From Clostridia bacterium (GTDB lineage Bacteria > Bacillota_A > Clostridia > Christensenellales > UBA1242), in NCBI GenBank assembly GCA_017403205.1, contig JAFQOM010000169.1:1-10772 (forward strand): a stretch of 10,772 bases of DNA. Reading direction: 5' to 3'. Position numbers and translations under genes: made by a program. Positions 5,657 to 10,772 of the stretch are shown piece by piece. Numbering within the stretch: the stretch's first letter is position 1; every line of letters starts with the position of its first letter. Under the pieces are notes generated by a model. The model was not told where the DNA came from. It saw only the letters and a program-made list of their open reading frames with translations, and searched no databases.

Positions 5657-7267
5657 ATGAAAAAAAGTTCTTTTGTTTTTGGAGCAATAATACTTGCACT
5701 TAGCGGTGTAATATGCAAAATCTTAGGGGCAGTTTATAAAATACCCCTTACAAATATTTTAGGTAGTGAAGGTATAGGAATTTATTATTTAATATTTCCA
5801 ATATATGCTTTTTTGCTATCATTTATATCAAGCTCATTTGTTGTTGCTATATCAAAAAACATATCTAATTTAATTGCAAAAAAGGATGACGCTAAGGCGC
5901 ACAACTTATTTAAATCATGCATATGCTTACTGCTTTTACTAGGCATTTTTGCAAGTTTATTACTTGTTTTTTTATCAAAAATAATAGCGCGCCTTCAGGG
6001 AGTAGAAAACGCCTTTTTGTGCTATGTTGTTATAGCCCCATCATTAATTGCGGTTAGTGTTAGTAGCGCTTTTAAGGGGTATTTTCAAGGCTTGCAAAAT
6101 ATGGTACCTACTGCGCTTTCGCAAGTTTTTTCTCAAATAATAAAACTGGCTGGCGGATTTTCGTTTGCTGCTATTTTTGCAAAACAAGGCGTTATTTATG
6201 GGGCACTGGGTGCTTTAGTTGGTATAAGCATATCCGAGATTGTAGGGCTTTTATTTTTTGTAATTTATTATTTTATTTTTAAGGTTAAAAATAAAAATCT
6301 ATTTTTAAAGATAAAACAAACCGCAGAAAAGTGTAATTATTTTTTTTATTTTAAATTTATAATAAAGGAATCTATACCTCTTACGCTATCATCTGTTATA
6401 CTTCCTATGTCTATGGTTATAGATAGTTTTTTGATTGTTAACATTTTAAAATCTATGGGGTTTGATAAAGGGTTTGCTACAAGTTTACTGGGGGTTAACT
6501 CTGGCATAGTTAACACGCTTGTGGGCTTGCCAACAACAATTTGTAGTGGTATTTGTATGACAGTGATTCCATACATTACTTATGCGCTTAGCAATAAAAA
6601 CTATGAAGATGTATCTAAAAAAATTTCTTTATCTATAAAACTCTCTTTATTTATTGCAATTCCGTGTGCGATTGTGTTTGCATTGTTTTCTGCAAATATA
6701 CTAAATATTTTATATGCTGCTAGTTTTGATAGTTTTTATGAGCTTAAATTTGCCTCTACATTGTTGGTTTTGTCTAGTATAAACATTTTATACTTAAACA
6801 TGCTTCAGCTCACTACGTCGATTTTACAAGCTTTAAACAGGTCTTACATTCCTGTTATAAGCTTAGCAGTAGCACTTATCTTTAAAATTTTATGTGAAGG
6901 GGTTTTAATTTCTATACCATATTTAAATATTGCTGGAGCGATAATATCAAACGTTGTTTGTTATATAATTTCGTCCGCAATCAACGTTGTTTATATAAAA
7001 AAACAAGTAGAATTAAAAATGCAATTTTATAAAACAATTATTTGTCCTATTGTTTGCAGTTTAGGGGCGTGTGGTTTTATTGTTTGTTTTAGGTTAATAT
7101 TTGATTTGTTTTTGTCTGTTAATTGGTCAATGTTGATTGCTTTATTTTTAGGCGCTGTTATCTACTTTGTTTTAATATTTGTTTTTAAAGGATTTAGCAA
7201 AGAAGAAAAAAATATAATTTTTAATTTAAGGCGATTAAAAACAAAAACAACAAAAAAGCATGTTTAA
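5657..7267 (+). CDS. spoVB: SpoVB/YabM-type lipid or polysaccharide flippase (MOP superfamily)
   Basis: This is a 536-residue integral membrane protein with about 12-14 hydrophobic segments along its whole length. The N-terminal I-L-G-A-V-Y-K-I-P-L-T-N-I-L-G-S-E-G-I-G (22-41) and F-K-G-Y-F-Q-G-L-Q-N-M-V-P-T-A (139-153) are signatures of the SpoVB/MurJ-related branch of the MOP exporters. The family moves lipid-linked cell-wall precursors across the membrane; B. subtilis SpoVB is needed for spore cortex synthesis, while YabM, its relative next to spoVT, has a less clear role. By position this protein matches YabM, by name the clostridial 'spoVB'. The start lies 10 bases after the spoVT stop, with only a weak TGGA upstream, so translation is probably coupled to spoVT. 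The C-terminus is a Lys/Arg-rich cytoplasmic tail. Confidence 0.88.
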   Translation: MKKSSFVFGAIILALSGVICKILGAVYKIPLTNILGSEGIGIYYLIFPIYAFLLSFISSSFVVAISKNISNLIAKKDDAKAHNLFKSCICLLLLLGIFASLLLVFLSKIIARLQGVENAFLCYVVIAPSLIAVSVSSAFKGYFQGLQNMVPTALSQVFSQIIKLAGGFSFAAIFAKQGVIYGALGALVGISISEIVGLLFFVIYYFIFKVKNKNLFLKIKQTAEKCNYFFYFKFIIKESIPLTLSSVILPMSMVIDSFLIVNILKSMGFDKGFATSLLGVNSGIVNTLVGLPTTICSGICMTVIPYITYALSNKNYEDVSKKISLSIKLSLFIAIPCAIVFALFSANILNILYAASFDSFYELKFASTLLVLSSINILYLNMLQLTTSILQALNRSYIPVISLAVALIFKILCEGVLISIPYLNIAGAIISNVVCYIISSAINVVYIKKQVELKMQFYKTIICPIVCSLGACGFIVCFRLIFDLFLSVNWSMLIALFLGAVIYFVLIFVFKGFSKEEKNIIFNLRRLKTKTTKKHV

Positions 7268-7309
7268 AATTTTTAGTATAAAAGTTGCTAGTTAGAAAAT
7301 AATTTTGAT

Positions 7310-7582
7310 ATGACTAAAAATGAATTTGTTAAGCAACTAAGTTTTATTTGTAATATGTCATTTAAAGATTGTATTAGGGTGGTTGATAATGCATACTTTC
7401 TTTTATGTGATTGTTTAAAGGTTGGTGAAGTTGTTAAATTTAAAGGATTTGGCAAGTTTTATATAAAAAGAAAACAAGATAGGGTTGTAAAAAGCATTTA
7501 TACAAAAAACTTGTTGTTGGTATCTTCAAAAAATCAAGTTTGTTTTAAAATGTCTAGTTTATTTAAAAACATTGTAAAATAA
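7310..7582 (+). CDS. Divergent HU-family DNA-binding protein
   Basis: The 90-residue length and layout match HU/IHF: an N-terminal helical pair with M-T-K-N-E-F-V-K-Q-L, then V-G-E-V-V-K-F-K-G-F-G-K-F (38-50), equivalent to the conserved V-x-L-x-G-F-G-x-F strand turn, and a C-terminal K-M-S-S-L-F-K-N-I-V helix like F-K-x-G-K-x-L-K-x-x-V. HU dimers bend and compact DNA. The beta-arm is altered: the usual T-G-R-N-P-x-T-G tip is replaced around 58-70 by V-V-K-S-I-Y-T-K-N-L, with no Pro to intercalate, and four Cys are present (14, 21, 33, 35, plus Cys78). Clostridia keep an HU gene after spoVT-spoVB-mazG; here mazG is missing and HU follows the flippase by 42 bases. No Shine-Dalgarno sequence precedes the ATG. 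It may be a specialised rather than the main HU. Confidence 0.8.
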   Translation: MTKNEFVKQLSFICNMSFKDCIRVVDNAYFLLCDCLKVGEVVKFKGFGKFYIKRKQDRVVKSIYTKNLLLVSSKNQVCFKMSSLFKNIVK

Positions 7583-7600
7583 TATTTGTTGTGCTAAAAT
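7572..7600 (+). promoter_or_regulatory. Promoter placing the transcript start at the dusB ATG
   Basis: TTGTAA (7572-7577), a 17-base spacer and TAAAAT (7595-7600) preceded by TG at the extended -10 position (TGCTAAAAT) make a good sigma-A promoter. It overlaps the last codons of the HU gene. Transcription should start six to seven bases after the -10 box, at about 7607, which is the A of the dusB start codon. No Shine-Dalgarno sequence lies between, so the mRNA would be leaderless. Confidence 0.65.
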
Positions 7601-7606
7601 GTTGGC

Positions 7607-8554
7607 ATGAAAATAAAAAATGTAGAAATAAAGGGCAATTTGTTTTTAGCGCCTATGGCCGGTGTTACGGATGTTGCATTTAGAACACTGTGTAAAGAGT
7701 TGGGGGCTGGTTTAACGTATACAGAAATGGTTTCTGTAAAAGGATTGTATTATAAAAGTAAAAATACAATAAAGATGTTAGAAACAAGCCCTATAGAAAA
7801 ACCTATTGCTGTTCAGTTATTTGGGCATGAGCCGGAAATTTTTGAAAACGTAATAAAAAGTGGTGTTTTGGATAAGTTTGATATAATTGATATTAATATG
7901 GGGTGTCCTGCACCAAAAATTGTTAACAATGGCGATGGTAGCAGTTTGATGAAAGATTTTGATTTGGCTAGCGAAATAATTAAAGCTTGTGTTAGGTCAA
8001 CAGATAAGCCAATTACAGTTAAATTTAGAAAAGGTTATAACATAGAAGATGATTTTTTAATTGAGTTTGCAAAAATGTGCGAGCAAAGCGGAGCAAGTGC
8101 AATAACAATTCATCCAAGAACAAGAAATCAAATGTTTAGCGGTAAAATTGAGTTTAACGATATAAAAAAAGTAAAAGAAGCTGTAAACATCCCTGTTATT
8201 GGCAATGGGGATATTGTTGATAAGTGCACGTATGAGCAAATGTTAAAAACAGGGTGTGATGCTGTTATGATTGGTAGAAAAGCGTTGGAGTGCCCACAAA
8301 TATTTGCCACTCTTCAAAATAAGAGTGTGGGTAAAAATTTTTATCAAATCATAAAAAGACATATAGAACTTTTAAAACAATATTTTGATAAATCAATTAT
8401 AGTAAAAATTTTTAAGGGATATATTGTTAGATATCTTGGAAATTATAAAGATGCTATTGAACTAAAACAAGAAATTGTTAGGCTAGATAATTTTGATTTG
8501 ATTGAGCAAAAAATTGATGAATTTTTTAAAAACAAAGAATTGAAGGAATTATAA
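7607..8554 (+). CDS. dusB: tRNA-dihydrouridine synthase, DusB family
   Basis: This FMN enzyme reduces uridines to dihydrouridine in the D-loop of tRNAs with NADPH. The 315-residue length is typical. An FMN-binding TIM barrel is seen from L-A-P-M-A-G-V-T-D (14-22), with the catalytic Cys100 in M-G-C-P-A-P-K, Lys139 in V-K-F-R-K-G, His169 in H-P-R-T-R, I-G-N-G-D-I (198-203) and the phosphate loop G-C-D-A-V-M-I-G-R (216-224). The C-terminal 80 residues are the helical tRNA-binding domain. The barrel motifs are those of DusB; H-P-R-T-R replaces the commoner H-G-R-T-R, and G-R-K-A-L replaces G-R-G-A-L. The ATG fits the motif spacing but has no ribosome binding site; a promoter sits directly upstream, implying a leaderless message. 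The gene ends within its own terminator stem. Confidence 0.95.
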   Translation: MKIKNVEIKGNLFLAPMAGVTDVAFRTLCKELGAGLTYTEMVSVKGLYYKSKNTIKMLETSPIEKPIAVQLFGHEPEIFENVIKSGVLDKFDIIDINMGCPAPKIVNNGDGSSLMKDFDLASEIIKACVRSTDKPITVKFRKGYNIEDDFLIEFAKMCEQSGASAITIHPRTRNQMFSGKIEFNDIKKVKEAVNIPVIGNGDIVDKCTYEQMLKTGCDAVMIGRKALECPQIFATLQNKSVGKNFYQIIKRHIELLKQYFDKSIIVKIFKGYIVRYLGNYKDAIELKQEIVRLDNFDLIEQKIDEFFKNKELKEL

Positions 8555-8584
8555 AAAAGGTAATTTAACAAATTATCTTTTTTT
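8553..8584 (+). terminator. Intrinsic terminator overlapping the dusB stop codon
   Basis: AAAAAAGGTAATTT (8553-8566) pairs with AAATTATCTTTTTT (8570-8583), 14 bp with one wobble pair around a 3-base loop, ending in a T run to 8584. The stem begins inside the TAA stop codon, an economical arrangement. Confidence 0.85.
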
Positions 8585-8603
8585 ATTTGCAAAAAAAGGA
8601 AAG

Positions 8604-8636
8604 TTAACCAAACATCTCAATAATTAATAATATGAT
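8604..8636 (+). promoter_or_regulatory. Candidate promoter directly before the 180-residue gene
   Basis: TTAACC (8604-8609) lies 18 bases before TAATAT (8628-8633), and a second -10 candidate, TATGAT, is at 8631-8636. Either would start transcription within a few bases of the ATG at 8642. The stretch between terminator and ATG contains AAAAAGGAAAG, but its GGA ends 42 bases before the ATG, too far to be the ribosome site. This would be a second leaderless or near-leaderless message. Confidence 0.45.
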
Positions 8637-8641
8637 TTGAA

Positions 8642-9184
8642 ATGGAAATTGTTTTTTATAGTTATAAATCGTTTGAAAAATTAAAAGATGATTTAAAAAA
8701 AGTTAATTGTGATTTGTTTGTTTTTTGTTTTAATAAACAAACCCCCGTTTTTTTGTCATGTAAATATTACAAGTTGTTAACCTTGGTTAAGAGCTTTTCT
8801 AAGCAAAATAACACAGATGTTGTTTTTTTATTTTATATAAAAAAAGAGAATAGAAACTTGGTAAATGGTTTATATATAAATTGTGGAAATGTAAACAAAA
8901 TATTTGGCGAGGTTTTTAGTAAAAAATGCTTGCTTATTAAAAAACAAAATAAACTTATTCAGGTTATGTTTTATTATGATTTATATACAAATAGGTGCGT
9001 TTATAATCTTAATGATGTTGATTTGTTTATTGGTATAGAGAACTTTGCAGTTGACAACGTTAAATTTTTGTTTAAAAAGTTTTTTAACAAAATAGTTATA
9101 GTTGATGGTGAACAAAATTTGTTTTTTAACAAAGAAACAAAAAATATTGATAAAAAACTATGCAAATATTATATACAAAATTAA
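8642..9184 (+). CDS. Uncharacterised protein, possibly a degenerate nitrilase-fold protein
   Basis: This 180-residue Lys/Asn/Phe-rich protein has no signal peptide or membrane segment, and I do not recognise it with certainty. Its layout resembles the first two thirds of a carbon-nitrogen hydrolase: a strand M-E-I-V-F-Y, a helix, the strand C-D-L-F-V-F-C-F (23-30) where nitrilases have D-L-I-V-F-P-E; a helix and strand Q-N-N-T-D-V-V-F-L-F; L-V-N-G-L-Y-I-N and I-F-G-E-V-F-S-K-K-C-L (87-97), like the Y-x-K-x-H-L lysine region; and V-M-F-Y-Y-D-L-Y (108-115) where nitrilases have I-C-Y-D-L-R-F. If this alignment is right, the catalytic Glu and Cys are replaced by Phe30 and Tyr111, so the protein would be inactive as a hydrolase and some 80 residues short. 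It stands alone between two terminator-like hairpins. The alternative is an unrelated lineage-specific protein. Confidence 0.7.
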   Translation: MEIVFYSYKSFEKLKDDLKKVNCDLFVFCFNKQTPVFLSCKYYKLLTLVKSFSKQNNTDVVFLFYIKKENRNLVNGLYINCGNVNKIFGEVFSKKCLLIKKQNKLIQVMFYYDLYTNRCVYNLNDVDLFIGIENFAVDNVKFLFKKFFNKIVIVDGEQNLFFNKETKNIDKKLCKYYIQN

Positions 9185-9205
9185 TTTAAATTGATAGAAT
9201 AGTTA

Positions 9206-9249
9206 TATACTTAAAAGAGATTTATTAACACTAATAAATCTTTCTTTTT
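9206..9249 (+). terminator. Hairpin with T-rich tail between the 180-residue gene and pgk; preceded by a -10-like box
   Basis: AGATTTATTA (9218-9227) and TAATAAATCT (9232-9241) form a perfect 10-bp stem with the loop ACAC, followed by TTCTTTTT. It is 33 bases after the upstream stop and probably terminates that gene. TATACT at 9206-9211 is a near-consensus -10 box that would start transcription right at the stem, so the hairpin could instead be the 5' end of the pgk message. The only -35 candidate, TTTAAA (9185-9190) with a 15-base spacer, is weak. I saw no better pgk promoter between the hairpin and the ATG. Confidence 0.6.
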
Positions 9250-9284
9250 AATATTAATTATTACAAAAAAGTAAAGGGGTTTAT

Positions 9285-10466
9285 ATGAAAAAAAGTATTA
9301 AAGAATTAGACGTTAAGGGCAAAAAGGTTTTATTAAGATTAGATTTAAATGTTCCACTTAACAAACAAACAGGTGAGATTTCTGACGACACAAGAATTAT
9401 GGAATCTCTTTCTACAATCAACTATTTATGTGAAAATGGTGCAAAACTTATAGTTTGTTCTCACTTGGGTAGACCGGAGGGAGTTGATAAAAAATACTCT
9501 CTTAAAGTTGTTGCAGACAAACTTGGCAAGCTTGTAAAAAACACAGTTTTATTTGCAGAAGATACAGTTGGTAAAGATGCTAAAGATAAAGCAAAAAAAC
9601 TTGCTGAAGGTGAAATTTTGGTTTTAGAGAACTTGCGTTTTGACAAACGTGAAGAAGAAAACGACGAAAAATTTTGCAAAGAACTTGCAAGTTTGGCTGA
9701 AATTTATGTTAATGATGCTTTTGGTACAGCTCACAGAAAACATGCATCTACATACGGTGTAGCAAAGCTTCTTCCAAATGCAGTAGGCTTTTTAATGAAT
9801 AAAGAAATTAAAGTTATTAGCCAAATTTTAGAAAATCCTCAAAGACCATTTGTTGCAATTTTGGGTGGTGCAAAAATTAAAGACAAAATTCCTGTAATTG
9901 AAAACTTAATTGGAAAGGCTGATGCTATTTTAGTTGGTGGCGGCATGGCTTACACATTTCAAAAAGCACTTGGCGGCACAGTAGGAACATCTCTTGTTGA
10001 TGATGAAAAACTTGAATTAGCTAAAGAACTTATCGAGAAGGCAAAAGCAAAAAATGTTGAGTTTGTTTTACCTGTAGATAATATGTATGCAAAAGAATTT
10101 TCTAATGACTCTAAGGGTAAAAAGTGTGTTGCTGGTCAAATTCCAGATGGCTTTATGGGTTTGGATATTGGACCAAAAACAGCAAAACTTTTTGCAAAAT
10201 ATATTAAAAAAGCAGGCACTATTGTTTGGAACGGACCTCTTGGTGTTTTTGAATTTAGTAATTTTGCAAAAGGAACAAATAAAATTGCAAAAGCTATTGC
10301 AAAATCTAAAGGCTTTTCTTTTATTGGTGGTGGAGATAGTGCTTCTGCCATTGTTAAATCAGGCTATGCTAAACAAGTTAGCCACATTTCAACAGGCGGT
10401 GGGGCAAGCCTTAATATGTTAGAAGGTAAAATTTTGCCAGGCGTAGATGTTATTGCTGAGGTTTAA
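9285..10466 (+). CDS. pgk: Phosphoglycerate kinase
   Basis: The enzyme transfers the acyl phosphate of 1,3-bisphosphoglycerate to ADP, giving ATP and 3-phosphoglycerate in glycolysis. The 393-residue length is standard. N-lobe substrate residues are seen in L-L-R-L-D-L-N-V-P (16-24, Arg18, Asp20, Asn22), Arg37, S-H-L-G-R-P (59-64), L-R-F (117-119, Arg118) and F-G-T-A-H-R (146-151). C-lobe nucleotide-binding motifs are G-G-A-K-I-K-D-K (194-201), L-V-G-G-G-M-A, W-N-G-P-L-G-V-F-E and the terminal F-I-G-G-G-D-S-A-S-A. Nothing appears to be missing. The start has a strong AAAGGGG site eight bases upstream. The next glycolytic gene, gpmI, follows 38 bases later with no terminator between, so the two are probably cotranscribed; the tpiA gene often found between them is absent. 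Confidence 0.98.
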   Translation: MKKSIKELDVKGKKVLLRLDLNVPLNKQTGEISDDTRIMESLSTINYLCENGAKLIVCSHLGRPEGVDKKYSLKVVADKLGKLVKNTVLFAEDTVGKDAKDKAKKLAEGEILVLENLRFDKREEENDEKFCKELASLAEIYVNDAFGTAHRKHASTYGVAKLLPNAVGFLMNKEIKVISQILENPQRPFVAILGGAKIKDKIPVIENLIGKADAILVGGGMAYTFQKALGGTVGTSLVDDEKLELAKELIEKAKAKNVEFVLPVDNMYAKEFSNDSKGKKCVAGQIPDGFMGLDIGPKTAKLFAKYIKKAGTIVWNGPLGVFEFSNFAKGTNKIAKAIAKSKGFSFIGGGDSASAIVKSGYAKQVSHISTGGGASLNMLEGKILPGVDVIAEV

Positions 10467-10504
10467 TTTTAACTTTAAAAAATTAAAATTTAAAAGAGCT
10501 CAAT

Positions 10505-10772
10505 ATGAATAAAAAATTAACTACACTTATTATTATGGATGGTTTTGGTATTCCGCAAGATTTTGAACGTAGCGGAATTATTAATGAAAATACCACAAAC
10601 TTAAGAGAACTTAAAAAAACTTATAGTTACTCAACCCTTTATGCCAGTGAGGAATATGTTGGTCTTCCACAAGGGCAATCTGGAACTAGTGAAGTTGGAC
10701 ACATGACAATTGGTAGTGGTAGGGTAACTTATCAACCATTAGTTAAAATTAACAAGCAAATTGAAAATAAAG
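10505..10772 (+). CDS. gpmI: 2,3-bisphosphoglycerate-independent phosphoglycerate mutase (3' end missing)
   Basis: Only the first 89 residues are in the window; the frame is open to the edge. The enzyme interconverts 3- and 2-phosphoglycerate through a phosphoserine intermediate and needs manganese. M-D-G-F-G at 11-15 (usual L-D-G-W-G) holds the metal ligand Asp12, and G-L-P-Q-G-Q-S-G-T-S-E-V-G-H (53-66) contains Ser62, the catalytic Ser, at the same position as in characterised enzymes. It is followed by I-G-S-G-R-V, where the family has I-G-A-G-R. The changes G-Q-S-G-T-S for G-Q-M-G-N-S and the non-standard linker between the two motifs show a diverged member. AAAAGAG at 10492-10498 is an adequate ribosome site six bases before the ATG. 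It lies in operon order directly after pgk. Confidence 0.92.
   Translation, partial: MNKKLTTLIIMDGFGIPQDFERSGIINENTTNLRELKKTYSYSTLYASEEYVGLPQGQSGTSEVGHMTIGSGRVTYQPLVKINKQIENK

Noticed and set aside
10087..10422. 111-codon + strand frame inside pgk
   Set aside because: It overlaps the fully conserved pgk C-lobe in another frame; low-complexity Leu/Gln-rich translation with no start signal.
10465..10490. AATTTTAA / TTAAAATT hairpin after pgk
   Set aside because: Only A-T pairs, a 10-base loop and no T run after it; unlikely to terminate, and pgk-gpmI are best read as one operon.
1..10772. CRISPR array, IS element, phage genes, toxin-antitoxin pair or novel defence system
   Set aside because: No spaced direct repeats, transposase or integrase motifs, or small paired toxin-like genes were seen; gene content is housekeeping plus lineage-specific proteins.

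Overview
The window is a very A+T-rich chromosomal segment with all genes on the + strand, short intergenic gaps and ordinary housekeeping content. A SpoVT regulator next to a SpoVB-type flippase, strong AAAGGAG/AAAGGGG ribosome binding sites and a SAM-sensing riboswitch with an intrinsic terminator point to a low-GC Gram-positive (Firmicutes, Clostridia-like) from a spore-forming or formerly spore-forming lineage. Several core proteins (MetK, HU, GpmI) are clearly diverged from textbook members, which suits an uncultured, fast-evolving clade. The species cannot be named from the sequence.

Layout: (1) 2-2870 holds the 3' part of a large beta-rich protein with long internal repeats, followed closely by a Sel1-like protein with an acidic tail; a strong terminator at 2894-2933 ends this unit. 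(2) 3024-3602 is rdgB, nucleotide-pool cleaning. (3) 3678-5069 is a self-contained metK unit: a near-consensus promoter, a P4-less SAM-I-clan riboswitch, a terminator, metK, and a second terminator. (4) 5152-7582 carries spoVT, a spoVB-type flippase and a small HU-like protein, matching the clostridial spoVT-spoVB-mazG-HU neighbourhood with mazG missing. (5) 7607-9184 carries dusB and an unrecognised 180-residue protein whose layout resembles a shortened, catalytically dead nitrilase fold. (6) 9285 to the end is the glycolytic pair pgk-gpmI, the latter cut by the window edge.

The most interesting points are regulatory. The metK riboswitch can be folded completely by eye, including a 5-bp pseudoknot that leaves no room for P4. 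The start codons of dusB and of the 180-residue gene lie 5-6 bases after plausible -10 boxes and lack Shine-Dalgarno sequences, which suggests leaderless mRNAs in an organism whose other genes mostly use strong SD sites. A TTTATA-n-TATAAA inverted repeat recurs before rdgB and metK. I saw no tRNA, rRNA, CRISPR array, insertion sequence or phage gene, and no evidence of a wholly new multi-gene system.
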